From Schoenoplectus triqueter (taxonomy: Eukaryota > Streptophyta > Magnoliopsida > Poales > Cyperaceae): a stretch of DNA of 64,000 nucleotides. The position numbers and the translations under genes were made by a program. The stretch lies in assembly GCA_964058805.1 (NCBI GenBank), contig CAXKVV010002168.1:186001-250000 (forward strand). Reading direction: 5' to 3'. The notes below the pieces were generated by a model. The model saw only the letters and a program-made list of their open reading frames with translations, was not told where the DNA came from and did no database searches. Below, in pieces: positions 1 through 12,221 of the stretch; positions within the stretch are counted from its first letter, which is position 1, and the number at the start of each line of letters is the position of its first letter.

Positions 1-2896
1 CGCAAAACATGAACACGAGACCCGACGCCCTCGGTACCGCCGAAAATGAGTCCGGGCACGCAAAACAAGAAAATGAGACACGACGCCCTCGGAACCGCCG
101 AAAATGGGACCTGACGCCTTCGAGACCGCCGAAAATGAGTCCGGGCGCGCAAAACATTAAAACGGGACCTGACACCCTCGGTATCGCCGAAAACGAGTCC
201 GGGCGTGCAAAACATGATAACGGGACCCGACGGCCTCGGTACCGCCGGAAATGAGTTTGGGCGCGCAAAACATGAAAACGATACCCGACGCCCTGGATAT
301 CGCCGAAAACGGGGCCCGACGCCCTCGAGACAGTCGAAAACGAGTCCGGGCGCGCAAAACATTAAAACGGGACCCGACGCCCTCGGTATCGCCGAAAACG
401 AGTCCGGGCGCGCAAAACATGAAAACGGGACCCGACGGCCTCGGTACCGCCGAAAATGAGTTAGGGCGTTCAAAACATGAAAACGATATCGGACGCCCTC
501 GATACCGCCGAAAACGGGACCCGACGCCCTTGAGACCGCCGAAAACGAGTCAGGGAGCGCAAAACATGAAAAAGGGAGCCGACGCCCTCGGGTGCGCCGA
601 AAATGAGTCGGGGCGCGCAAAACATGGAAACGGGAGCCGACGCCTTCGGCACGGCCGAAAACGAGTCTTGGCACGCAAAACATGAAAACGCGACCCGACA
701 CCCTCGTTACCGCCGAAAACGTGTCCGGGCACGCAAAATAAGAAAATGAGACGCGACGCCCTCCGAAAACGGGACCATCGAAAACGGGACCCGACGCATT
801 CGAGACCGCCGAAAACGAGTCCGGGCGCGCAAAACATTAAAACGGGACCCGACGCCCTCGGTATCGCCGAAAACGTGTCCGGGCGCGCAAAACATGAAAA
901 CGGGACCCGACGGCCTCTGTACCGCCGAAAATGAGTTCGGGCGCGCAAAACATGAAAACAATACCCGACGCCCTCGGTACCGCCGAAAATGAGTTCGGGC
1001 GCGCAAAACATGAAAACGATACCCGACGCCCTCGATACCGCCGAAAACGAGTCTGGGCGCGCAAAATAATAAAACGGGACCCGATGCCCTCGTTACCGCC
1101 CAAAACGATTCAGGGAGCGCAAAACATGAAAACGGGACCCGACGCCCTCGGTATCGCCGAAAAACGAGTCCGGGCGCGCAAAACATGAAAACGGGACCCG
1201 ACGCCCTCGGTACCGCCGAAAACGAGTCCGGGCGCGCAAAACATGAAAATGGGACACGACGCCCTCGGTACCACCGAAAATGAGTTCGGGCGCGCAAAAC
1301 ATGAAAACGGGACCCGACGCCCTCGGTACCGCCGAAAATGAGTTCGGGCGCGCAAAACATGGAAACGATAGCCGACGCCCTCGATATCGCCTAAAACAGG
1401 GCCCGACGCCCTCGAGACATCCGAAAACGTGTCCGGGCGCGCAAAACATTACCACGGTACCCGACGCCCTCGGTACCGCCGAAAATGAGTTCGGGCGCGC
1501 AAAACATGAAAACGATACCCGACGCCCTCGATACCGCCGAAAACGGGACCCGACGCCCTTGAGACCGCCGAATACGAGTCAGGGAGCGCAAAACATGAAA
1601 ACGGGAGCGGACGCCCTCGAGACCGCCGAAAATGAGTCGGGGCGCGCAAAACATGAAAACGGGACCCGACGGCCTCGGTACGGCCGAAAATGAGTCCGGG
1701 CGCGTAAAACATGAAAACGGGACCCGACGACCTCGGTACCGCCGAAAACGAGTCCGGGCGCCCAAAACATGAAAACGAGACCCGACGCCCTTGGTACCGC
1801 CGATAACGAGTCCGGGCGCGCAAAACATGAAAACGGGACCCGACGACCTCGGTACCGCCGAAAACGAGTCCGGGCGCCCAAAACATTAAAACGGGACCCG
1901 ACGCCCACGGTATCGCCGAAAACGAGTCCGGGCGCGCAAAACATGAAAACGGGACCCGACGGCCTCGGTACCGCCGAAAATGAGTTTGGGCGCGCAAAAC
2001 ATGAAAACGATACCCAACGCCCTTGATACCACCGAAAACGGGACCCGACGCCCTCGAGACCGCCGAAAATGAGTTCGGGTGCGCAAAACATGAAAATGAG
2101 ACCCGACGCCCTCGGTACCGCCGAAAACGAGTCCGGGCACGCAATACAAGAAAATGAGACACGACGCCCTCGGAACCGCCGAAAATGGGACCCGACGCCT
2201 TCGAGACCGCCGAAAACGAGTCCGGGCGCGCAAAACATTAAAACGGGACCTGACGCCCTCGGTATCGCCGAAAACGAGTCCGGGCGCGCAAAACATGACA
2301 ACGGGACCCGACGGCCTCGGTACCGCCGGAAATGAGTTTGGGCGCGCAAAACATAAAAACGATACCCGACGCCCTCGATATCGCCGAAAACGGGGCCCGA
2401 CGCCCTTGAGACAGTCGAAAAAGAGTCCGGGCGCGCAAAACATTAAAACGGGACCCGACGCCCTCGGTATCGCCGAAAACGAGTCCGGGCGCGCAAAACA
2501 TGAAAACGGGACCCGACGGCCTCGGTACCGTCGAAAATGAGTTCGGGCGTTCAAAACATGAAAACGATACCGGACGCCCTCGATACCGCCGAAAACGGGA
2601 CCCGACGCCCTTGAGACCGCCGAAAACGAGTCAGGGAGCGCAAAACATGAAAACGGGAGCCGACGCCATCGGGTGCGCCGAAAATGAGTCGGGGCGCGCA
2701 AAACATGGAAACGGGAGCCGACGCCCTCGGCACGGCCGAAAACGAGTCTGGGCACGCAAAACATGAAAACGCGACCCGACGCCCTCGTTACCGCCGAAAA
2801 CGTGTCCGGGCACGCAAAATAAGAAAATGTGAGACGACGCTCTCCGTACCACCGAAAACAGGACCCGACGCATTCGAGACCGCCGAAAACGAGTCC
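1..2896 (-). repeat. 58-bp satellite array, reverse orientation
   Basis: This is a tandem array of a roughly 58-bp monomer. Here it reads on the plus strand as GACCCGACGCCCTCGGTACC followed by GCCGAAAACGAGTCCGGGCG and CGCAAAACATGAAAACGG. The reverse complement is the orientation found in the rest of the window. Most monomers carry GGTACC and several CpG sites. Some units are only 31 bp. Variants alternate in the ordered way described for the 468-bp higher-order unit. No gene is supported: the overlapping open frames on both strands come from the stop-poor monomer. The array runs off the left edge. Confidence 0.95.
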
Positions 2897-2897
2897 G
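1..2897. repeat. 2,081-bp macro-repeat inside the left satellite array
   Basis: The block 1-816 recurs at 2082-2897 with the same order of variant monomers and only scattered differences. Open frames ending at 254, 420 and 652 have near-identical counterparts ending at 2335, 2501 and 2733, each exactly 2,081 bp further on. This is one extra level of repetition above the monomer and the 9-unit repeat. It probably arose by unequal exchange or segmental duplication within the array. The second copy ends at the inversion point. Confidence 0.8.
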
Positions 2898-5800
2898 AGG
2901 GCGTACCGAGGGCGTCGGGTCCCGTTTTAATGTTTTGGGCGCCCGGACTCGTTTTCGGCGGTACCGAGGTTGTCGGGTCCCGTTTTCATGTTTTGCGCGC
3001 CCGGACTCGTTATCGGTGGTACCGAGGGCGTCGGGTCTCGTTTTCATGTTTTGGGCGCCCGGACTCATTTTCGGCGGTACCGAGGTCGTCGGGTCCCGTT
3101 TTCATGTTTTGCGCGCCCGGACTCGTTTTCGGCCGTACCAAGGGCGTCAGCTCCCGTTTTCATGTTTTGCGCTCCCTGACTCGTTTTCGGCGGTCTCGAG
3201 GGCGTCGGGTCCCGTTTTCGGCGGTATCGAGGGCTTCGGGTATCGTTTTCATGTTTTGCGCGCCCGAACACATTTTCGGCGGTACCGAGGCCGTCGGGTC
3301 CCGTTTTCATGTTTTGCGCGCCCGGACTCGTTTTCGGCGATACCGAGGGCGTCGGGTCCCGTTTTAATGTTTTGCGCACCCGGACACGTTTTCGGCTGTC
3401 TCGAGGGCGTCGGGCCCCGTTTTAGGCGATATCGAGGGCGTCGGGTATCGTTTTCATGTTTTGCGCGTCCGAACTCATTTTCGGCGGTACCGAGGCCGTC
3501 GGGACCCGTTTTCATGTTTTGCGCGCCGGGACTCGTTTTCGGCGATACCGAGGGCGTCGGGTCCCGTTTTAAAGTTTTGCGTGCCCGGACTCGTTTTCGG
3601 CGGTCTCGATGGCGTCGGGTCCCGTTTTCGGCGGTACGGAGGGCGTCGTGTCACATTTTCTTATTTTGCGTGCCCGGACTCGTTTTCGGCGGTAACGAGG
3701 GCGTCGGGACGCGTTTTCATGTTTTACGTGCCCGGACTCGTTTTCGGCCGTACCGAGGGCGTCGGCTCCCGTTTCCATGTTTTGCGTAACCCGACTCGTT
3801 TTCAGCGCACCCAAGGGCGTCGGCACCCGTTTTCATGTTTTGCGCTCCCTGACTCGTTTTCGGCGGTCTCAAGGGCGTCGGGTATCGTTTTCATATTTTG
3901 CGCGCCCGAACTCATTTTCGGCGGTACCGAGGCCGTCGGGTCCCGTTTTCTTGTTTTGCGCGTCCGGACTCGTTTTCGGCGATACCGAGGGCGCGGGTCA
4001 CGTTTTAATGTTTTGCGCGCCCGAACTCGTTTTCGACTGTCTCGAGGGCGTCGGGCCCCGTTTTCGGCGATATCGAGGGCGTCGGGTATCGTTTTCATGT
4101 TTTGCGCGCCCGAACTCATTTTCGGCGGTACCGAGGCCGTCGGGTCCCGTTGTCATGTTTTGCGCGCCCGGACTCGTTTTCGGCGATACCGAGGGCGTCA
4201 GGTCCCGTTTTAATGTTTTGCGCGCCCGGACTCGTTTTCGGCGGTCTCGAAGGTGTCGGGTCCCATTTTCGGCGGTTCCGAGGGCGTCGTGTCTCATTTT
4301 CTTGTTTTGCGCACCTGGACTCGTTTTCGGCGGTACCGAGGGCGTCGGGTCCCGTTTTCATGTTTTGCGCGCCCGGACTCATTTTCGGCGGTACCGAGGG
4401 CGTCGGGTCCCGTTTTCATGTTTTGCGCGCCAGGACTCATTTTCGGCGGTACCTTGGGCGTCGGGTCCCGTTTTCATGTTTTGCGCGCCCGGACACGTTT
4501 TCGGCGATACCGAGGGCGTCGGGTCCCGTTTTCATGTTTTGTGCCCCCAGACTTATTTTCGCGGTCTCGAGGGCGTCGGGTCCCGTTTTCGGCGGTATCA
4601 AGGGCGTTGGGTATCGTTTTCATGTTTTGCGCGCCCGAACTCATTTTCGGCGGTACCGAGGCCGTTGGGTCTCGTTTTCATGTTTTGCGCGCCCGGACTC
4701 ATTTTCGGCGATACCGAGGGCGTCGGGTCCCGTTTTAATGTTTTGGGCGCCCGGACTCGTTTTCGACTGTACCGAGGTCGTCGGGTCCCGTTTTCATGTT
4801 TTGCGCGCCCGGACTCATTATCGGCGGTACCGAGGGCGTCGGGTCTCGTTTTCATGTTTTAGGCACCCGGACTCGTTTTCGGCGGTACCGAGGTTGTCGG
4901 GTCCCGTTTTCATGTTTTGCGCGCCCGGACTCGTTTTCGGCCGTACCGAGAACGTCGGCTCCCGTTTCCATGTTTTGCGCGCCCCGACTCGTTTTCGGCG
5001 GTCCCGAGGGCGTCAGCTCCCGTTTTCATGTTTTGCGCTCCCTGACTCGTTTTCGGCGGTCTCGAGGGCGTCGGGTCCCGTTTTCGGCGGTACGGAGTCC
5101 GTCGTGTCACATTTTCTTGTTTTGCGTGCCCGGACTCGTTTTCGGCGGTAACGAGGGCGTCGGGTTGCGTTTTCATGTTTTGCGTGCCCGGACTCGTTTT
5201 CGGCCGTACCGAGGGCGTCGGCTCCCGTTTCCATGTATTGCGCGCCCGGACTCGTTTTCGGCGCTCCCGAGGGCGTCGGCTCCCGCTTTCATGTTTTGCG
5301 CTCCCTGACTCGTTTTCAGCGGTCTCAAGGGCGTCGGGTCCCGTTTTCGGCGGTATCAAGTGCGTTGGGTATCGTTTTCATGTTTTGCGCGCCCGAACTC
5401 ATTTTCGGCGATACCGGGGCCGTTGGGTCTCGTTTTCATGTTTTGCGCGCCCGGACTCGTTTTCGGCGATACCGAGGGCGTCGGGTCCCGTTTTAATGTT
5501 TTGGGCGCCCGGACTCGTTTTTGACTGTACCGAGGTCGTCGGGTCCCGTTTTCATGTTTTGCGCGCCCGGACTCGTTATCGGCGGTACCGAGGGCGTCGG
5601 GTCTCGTTTTCATGTTTTGGGCGCCCGGACTCGTTTTCGGCGGTACCGAGGCCGTCGTGTCATATTTTCTTGTTTTGCGTGCCCGGACTCGTTTTCGGCG
5701 GTCCCGAGGGCGTCAGCTCCCGTTTTCATGTTTTGCGCTCCCTGACTCGTTTTCGGCGGTCTCGAGGGCGTCGGGTCCCGTTTTCGGCGGTATCGAGGGC

Positions 5801-6889
5801 GTCGGGTATCGTTTTCATGTTTTGCGCGCCCGAACTCATTTTTGGCGGTACCGAGGCCGTCGGGTCCCGTTTTCATGTTTTGCGCGCCCGGACTCGTTTT
5901 CGGCGATACCGAGGGCGTCGGGTCCCGTTTTAATGTTTTACGCGCCCGGACTCGTTTTCGGCGGTCTCGAAGGCGTAGGGTCCCGTTTTCGGCGGTACGG
6001 AGGCCGTCGTGTCACATTTTCTTGTTTTGCGTGCCCGGACTCGTTTTCGGCGGTAACGAGGGTGTCGGGTGGCGTTTTCATGTTTTGCGCGCCCGAACTC
6101 ATTTTCGGCGGTACCGAGGCCGTTGGGTCCCGTTTTCATGTTTTGCACGCCCGGACTCGTTTTCGGCGATACCGAGGGCGTCGGGTCCCGTTTTAATGTT
6201 TTGGGCGCTCGGACTCGTTTTCGACTGTACCGAGGTCGTCGGGTCCCGTTTTCATGTTTTGCGCGCCCGGACTCGTTATCGGCGGTACCGAGGGCGTCGG
6301 GTCTCGTTTTCATGTTTTGGGCGCCCGGACTCGTTTTCGACGGTACCGAGGCCATCGTGTCACATTTTCTTGTTTTGCGTGCCCGGACTCGTTTTCGGCA
6401 GTCCCGAGGGCGTCAGCTCCCATTTTCTTGTTTTGCGCTCCCTGACTCGTTTTCGGCGGTCTCGAGGGCGTCGGGTCCCGTTTTCGGCGGTATCGAGGGC
6501 GTCGGGTATCGTTTTCCAGTTTTGCGCGCCCGAACTCATTTTCGGCGGTACCGAGGCCGTCGGGTCCCGTTTTCATGTTTTGCGCGCCCGGACTCGTTTT
6601 CGGCGATACCGAGGGCGTCGGGTCCCGTTTTAATGTTTTGCGCGCCCGGACTCGTTTTCGGCGGTCTCGAAGGCGTCGGGTCCCATTTTCGGCGGTACGG
6701 AGGGCGTCGTGTCACATTTTCTTGTTTTGCGTGCCCGGACTCGTTTTCGGCGGTAACGAGGGCGTCGGGTTGCGTTTTCATGTTTTGCGTGCCCGGACTC
6801 ATTTTCGGCCGTACCGAGGGCGTCGGCTCCCGTTTCCATGTATTGCGCGCCCCGACTCGTTTTCGGCGCTCCCGAGGGCGTCGGCTCCC
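2897..6889 (+). repeat. 58-bp satellite array, forward orientation (left of the retrotransposon)
   Basis: This is the same 58-bp satellite in the opposite orientation to 1-2896. Units read GGCGGTACCGAGGGCGTCGG, then GTCCCGTTTTCATGTTTTGC, then GCGCCCGGACTCGTTTTC. The switch is at about 2897, within GAGTCCGAGGGCGTACC, and no spacer of other sequence is present. The array ends cleanly at 6889 where the LTR begins. The last 36 bp (6854-6889) match the first 36 bp to the right of the retrotransposon (39686-39721), so the monomer register is kept across the insertion. Confidence 0.95.
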
Positions 6890-7197
6890 TGTGCGACCCT
6901 TTTTCGCGCGCCACGCACCGCCGCTGGGCGATGGGTTACGGAAGAAGGACACGGAGATCCCTCCCGAGCGTGCATCTGCTAGGTGTCGGCTGATTCTGCC
7001 GTTTAGAGAGATTTGGATGCACATTCAGGGGGTTTTTTAGTGATTGTGAGTTCTTGTAGATTCCGGTGGGCGCAAGCCCCCACCGTTAATTACCCTGGGC
7101 TACTAACCTCGAGGCACCTCTGGATCTTTGAAAGGGAGAAGCAAATAATATAGTTAAAGGATGGTCAAGTGGTCGTCTGGGTTCACAAAAGGGGTCC

Positions 7198-7490
7198 ATG
7201 GAAGACGAACCTACTAACAGATCGGTTCAGTCTTTACCGCTTCAAGAGGTAACCTTACTACAGATCAGATTAATCTCTTTGAAGGGGTTCGAGGTGAGTC
7301 TACTACAGAACGACTCGACCTATTTAATCCTATGGAAGACGAACCTACTACAGATCGGTTCAGTCCATACTACCTCGAGAGATAACCTTACTACAGATCA
7401 GGTTAATCTCTTCAGAGAGGTTCGAGGTGAGTCTACTACAGAACGACTCAACCTCCGTTGATCTAGAAGATAAACCTACTACAGAACTGT
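7198..7490. repeat. 134-bp tandem repeat in the LTR end segment
   Basis: Two copies of a 134-bp unit start with ATGGAAGACGAACCTACTA at 7198 and ATGGAAGACGAACCTACTAC at 7332, followed by a partial third. Each contains several short CCTACTACAGA-type motifs. The same block lies in the other LTR at 26840-27132. An 87-codon open frame follows the repeat in both LTRs, but it has no recognisable domain and I do not call it a gene. Confidence 0.75.
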
Positions 7491-8118
7491 TCAATCTTAA
7501 CTAGTCAACAACCAATCGCATAAAATACAACTCGAAGCACTGAGCCGGTTGATCTTGAGGTTGGTGAATCAGGAGAAGGGTGGATATGGCCCACGTGTTT
7601 CTTCTCACCGATCTTCTAGATCATGAATTCGAAGCACTAAGCCGATTCATAAACCTAGGAAACACAGTTACACACAATGTCAAACCTGAAGCACTGAGCC
7701 AGCTTAACATTGAGGCATGTGTTAGTGAAGGAACCTACCTACAGAACGGTTCGCATTCACTGTTTTGTGGATGAATCTACTACAGAACGATTCAATCTCA
7801 CGATCTCGAGAGATGAACCAGAAGACAAACTCATCGACGGATGAGTTCAGTCTTGCTAGCTCAAATGGTCATGAATTACTTGTTCATGACACCGAGTCAT
7901 TAAGATGTCATTCTCATGTAGCTTTAGTCATTCTTCAGCGAGCGTCAAGATGTTCTTGTCCCGACTAATCATTCTATATGTTGCATTACTTGTGCAAAAC
8001 TACTATGTTGCCCTACACCCCTTGTGTGAGCGTATCTAATCATGAGTTACTTGCTCATGGTAATGAGTCATTAAGATGTCACCTCTCTCGGACATCGTAA
8101 TGTTCTTCTTCTTCAAGG

Positions 8119-8385
8119 TCGACATATTTCTTCATGTTGATGTCGCAGCCCTGGTTATTCTTCATCAAGCGTCAGGATGTTCTTGTCTCGACATATCTTC
8201 TCATGTTGCTGTCCAAGCCTTAGTCATTCTACGTCAAGATGTTCTTGTCTCGACATATCTTCTCATGTTGCTGTCCAAGCCTTAGTTATTCTACGTCAAG
8301 ATGTTCTTGTCTCAACATATCTTCTCATGTTGATGTTGCAACCTTGGTTATTTTTCGTCAAGATGTTCTTGTCCTGACTAATCGT
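8119..8385. repeat. 62-bp tandem repeat (VNTR) in the LTR, longer copy
   Basis: Units of about 62 bp are built around CGTCAAGATGTTCTTGTCTC and CATATCTTCTCATGTTGCTG, in roughly four to five tandem copies. The right-hand LTR has one unit fewer in the matching block (27761-27965). This accounts exactly for the 62-bp difference between the two LTRs: matching positions are 19,642 apart before the block and 19,580 apart after it. Confidence 0.85.
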
Positions 8386-8450
8386 TCTAAATGTTATATC
8401 ATGTGTGTAAAAATCCTCATGTTGCTCCACACCCCTTGTGTGAGTATTTT

Positions 8451-9660
8451 TGTTCATCTCAAAAATGTAAAAAGCTTATAATATCTTCCATTATTATCTC
8501 TATTATAAAGATGCATTTATTTATTATTTATTTATTATTATTTTTTATTTTTAAACTCTATTTATCTATGTAGAAAATTATTTACAAAAATAATAGGAAA
8601 TGGGTTAGCTATTAACTAGAATTTATTTATATTTTTGGGATTTTTATAATAGCTAAAATAGTAGAATTTTATTTTTATTATTTCTAAACTCTATTTACTT
8701 TGTAGAAAATCACTTACAAAATACTAGAAAAATAAAATGGCTATGATTTTTATTTGTATTTTTAAAATATTTATAATAGCCAAAGTAATAGAATTTCATT
8801 ATTATATTTCATTATGTTGGAACATTATTCATTATGTAAAAATTATTTACAAATCAAAAAGATGATTAGCTATATTATTTTTTACTTTTATTTTTGGGAT
8901 CTATAATAGCTAAAAAGAAATCATTATTAATATTCTATCCTATTTATTGTAGTTTTTCATTATATGTTCCTTTTTATTATTTCTATTTATTATCTATAGA
9001 AAAATATAAGATTTTTATTATTATCATCATTATTTGAAAATAGCCATAAGGGATAGAATTCATTATATTCTTTATTACAACTATTATTTTATTGCATTTT
9101 ATCCATCAAAAATATTTTTATTGTATATTTGTATAGAAATAACAAAAAGAAATACAATTCATTTTATTATAAAACCTTATTATTATTCTTTATTATAGAA
9201 GAAAATGCATTTAATATCTATTATTTTGTGCTATTTATTTTTATTATATTTTTTTTTACAGAAAATATCAACATAATCTCTATTATTTATTTATTTTTAT
9301 TTATCAAAGAATAGAGCTAATCTCATTATCTATTATGGCATATTACTATTGTCATTATTATTTCATGAAAAATCACTTGAAAAATCAATAAAATATATCT
9401 AGTTATTATTCGTGATTTTTATTTGAATTTTTGGAATTTTTATAGTATTTAAAATGACAAGTCAAAGCTAAGTCAAATATATCAATATATGTAATATCTT
9501 TTGCTTTTAAATTATTTCAACATGATTATATTTTTAAAACTGGAATATTATTATATAGAAAAATAGTATAAAAAATAAGGAAATTTTAGAAATAAATTTG
9601 AGTTAATTTGGAGTTCAGGAGCATTTTCAAATGATTTATTTACTATATATAATTAATGTT
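8451..9660. other. AT-rich segment of the LTR, no gene
   Basis: This 1.2-kb stretch is dominated by TATTTATTATT-type sequence, and phrases such as ATAATAGCTAAAA recur in degenerate form. Only short chance open frames occur. The matching block in the right LTR is about 28031-29240 and is almost unchanged. Nothing recognisable is encoded. It may be an old divergent tandem repeat or a spacer. Confidence 0.6.
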
Positions 9661-9685
9661 CTGTTATTAATTGATTAATGGGCTT

Positions 9686-9801
9686 AATCTGGGCCTTTGG
9701 ATCCATATCAAGATACCGACAACTCTTTATTTATCTTTCATATTCACTTGGGCCGCCAGATTGAATTAAGATTTACACTGTATGGATCAAAGGCCCAGAT
9801 T
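9686..9801. repeat. 22-bp inverted repeat (hairpin) in the LTR
   Basis: AATCTGGGCCTTTGG followed by ATCCATA at 9686-9707 pairs with TATGGATCAAAGGCCCAGAT at 9781-9801 with a single one-base bulge. The loop is about 73 bp. The copy in the right LTR lies at about 29266-29381. It could be a relic of a small inverted-repeat transposon or an RNA hairpin. No function can be assigned. Confidence 0.65.
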
Positions 9802-10279
9802 GATTCATACTTTAATTTTCTAAATATTCAATAGCCCAGATCCTTTGGATTCGTCCCAATATTTGTGCGGCCTTTCAAGATTAGTGCAAGAGATCCTTTC
9901 TCTGTCTCTCCTCTACCGTGCTTCAAGATGCGTGCCAGGAGGTTGATTCCGGTGCTCCGGCGATCTGATCGACGATCGGACACTACAGTCAGTGTCGCCT
10001 TGATGTGAGGAGTCGATTAACACATTCCGATCATGGATTAATACGACGTATCGCTGGCATTGACCCTCCTTTTTACTGGTCTCGTTCCGATCGGTACCAA
10101 TTGCATCTCCTTCTCAAATTGAGTCATTTTCATCTCAATTCCTTGTTCTTGTTAACTTATTTACATGATTCTAAGCCCTAACTATGTCTAGAAGTGACTC
10201 AATTATGACAATTACTCATATTATGGGGTTAATCGCGATTGAACAGTAACTGAAGTCGGTACCGATTATGAATTCAGTG

Positions 10280-10510
10280 TCAATCATTATATTTCCAAGC
10301 AATTGTTAAGATTTCTTTGATCATTAAGATGTATAGCTCATCGCCTATGCAATAGACACTAATCCAAGTGATTAACTTGATTGATTATAGCATTTGGATG
10401 TGCCATTGCTGTATCAGCTTGGATCACAGCGACAGACTTCAAGAATTCAACCCAATTACTTGATCCAAAGCTGTAATCTTGATACATTTGCTTGGAAATA
10501 TAATGATTGA
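10280..10510. repeat. 23-bp perfect inverted repeat within a longer imperfect one, LTR
   Basis: TCAATCATTATATTTCCAAG plus CAA at 10280-10302 is matched perfectly in reverse complement at 10488-10510. Similarity continues outward in a degraded form (AATCGCGATTG near 10211 against CAATTGCGATT near 10589), so the original structure was probably about 380 bp. The same pair lies at 29860-29882 and 30068-30090. It resembles an old foldback or MITE-like insertion, or a structured RNA region. Confidence 0.65.
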
Positions 10511-11295
10511 GAGGTTAGTGACCTTCGATCAATCAATTATCACAATTTGAGCTAGGAGATCACTCGGTCTTCGACTAGCTTTACTGACAATTGCGATTTT
10601 ATTGCCGTTTACTCGATTCAATCAAAGAAGAAGCAAGGAAACATCAAAGAAGTCATTCAAACAGCAAGGCGATGATGTAATGAAGTGATTTAGTCAAAGA
10701 AATCAAGAAATTCGACAAAACATGAAAAAAATTGCAGATAATGGATAACAGTACCAGATTTAACTGAAATTAATCGAAATTGGATGTAATTACATTTCAA
10801 GCTCTTGTCTCTATCAATTATACTCACCTATCCTCTGTCTCTGTAGCTCTACCTCTTTGAATTGATTGTTAATGGTGGAAGGGAGTGTGTATACCGAGCT
10901 CTCAACACTTGTTGAGTTCAATCGGTTAGTAAAGCTTCTAATTCGCTCTCTAGGTAGTTTCTTGAAGGGCTATGGATATTCTCTCTTTTTTTTCTGTCTC
11001 TAATTCTGAGGGTTTATATAAGCTAGGGGTATGTGTATTGCTAAATGGTGATTGGTTGGGTAATTAGTGCTTGGATTACGGTTCCAACTCAATCTCAATC
11101 CTTGGTTCAATCTAAATCAGTGGCTAGGATGCATTTGTGTTTTCTAATTACTCAATTGAGTCACCCTTTAGCAGTTAAGCCGTTTTGAGTTAGTTACACA
11201 CATTCTCTTATTTACCCCTTTGCCACTATTCGGCCTTCACACCCTTGCAAGCCTCTCTAGCCCTTTCTAGAACTTTCCAGGCCTTATACTATGCA

Positions 11296-11302
11296 TATAT
11301 AA
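11296..11302 (+). promoter_or_regulatory. Candidate TATA box of the antisense gene, left copy
   Basis: TATATAA lies in the context GCATATATAAGCTGCTAG, about 30 bp upstream of a leader that contains no ATG until the predicted start codon at 11815. A second TATA-like TTATATAA lies at 11014-11021. It is inferred to drive plus-strand transcription out of the LTR into the internal region, antisense to gag-pol. The copy serving the right-hand gene is at 30876-30882. Confidence 0.45.
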
Positions 11303-12221
11303 GCTGCTAGCATGCTCCCTTAGCTCCATTTTACAGAATTGATCTCAATTCACATCTTCTCCTCTATTATAAGCCATAATCAAGTTTCAAACTTTCATCT
11401 CGATTCCTTGCTTGTTTCTTCTGTCTCAAGGCTTCACCATCATCAATTCAGTGTCAGGCAACTCCTTGTGCTCTTACCTAGTCGATTTGTAAGCTCCATC
11501 ACAGTGCTTGATCAACTCACTTCTAGGCCGAGTTGTGAGTTGGTGCAACTCTTACATCCAGCATTCAACTCTTCTCAATTATCACTCTAACACCATCGCC
11601 TGAGGTCCTAGAAGCTCTCCCAGCCATCAATTGCAAGTTTTGATCTTCAATTGATAAGTTCAAGATTTTAATTCGAGGTAATTGCTTCTGTCCTATCTCT
11701 CTTTGTGTTGCATTATTTTAAAATCTAATATAATACACATGTTCTCCTTTGTGTAATGTAGCTAAGGCCAGGAGTGATCAACTTGAAACTCAGCCCTTTG
11801 TTCAATCTCCATTGATGGCGCCTTCCATGGTTTCGGCCGTCGAGAGGAAGAAGAAGAAGAGAAGGAGGGGAGAAGGGTCGGGTTCTTCTCTACCTGTGCC
11901 TGGCACACGTGAGCCAAAGCATAGAAGAAGAAGAGTGCAGAGGGAGGGTCCCCAGGCGCCAGGTGCATACACTCTCTTTCTTTTTATTTAAATTCCAATT
12001 AATGCTTCTGTGTGGACTTGGCTTGCCATCTATTCATGCATCATAGGTTCATAACCTGACAGTGGGCCCCATATGTAAGGTTACTGAGTCTAGGTTTATA
12101 GATATCATTAGTGGCTGATTAGTGCATGATTAGAGTTAATTGATATGATCTGGCACGATTTGATTGGCTTATTAGTTTAATCACCTTCCTTTTATCTCTG
12201 ATTATTCACTAACCGATGCTG

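Noticed and set aside
1..6889. CRISPR-like array of short direct repeats
   Set aside because: There are no unique spacers. The whole unit repeats with point variants, and the context is a plant retrotransposon with introns.
6885..6889. CTCCC as a target site duplication
   Set aside because: There is no matching end on the right because the second element is truncated. CTCCC also recurs in many satellite monomers, so a match would mean little.
7198..7461. Open frame of 87 codons in the LTR (also 26840-27103)
   Set aside because: It overlaps a 134-bp tandem repeat and has no domain or coding signal; both LTRs share it only because they are copies.
11339..11590. Open frame of 83 codons in the LTR
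   Set aside because: It has no ATG start and lies in the predicted noncoding leader of the antisense gene.
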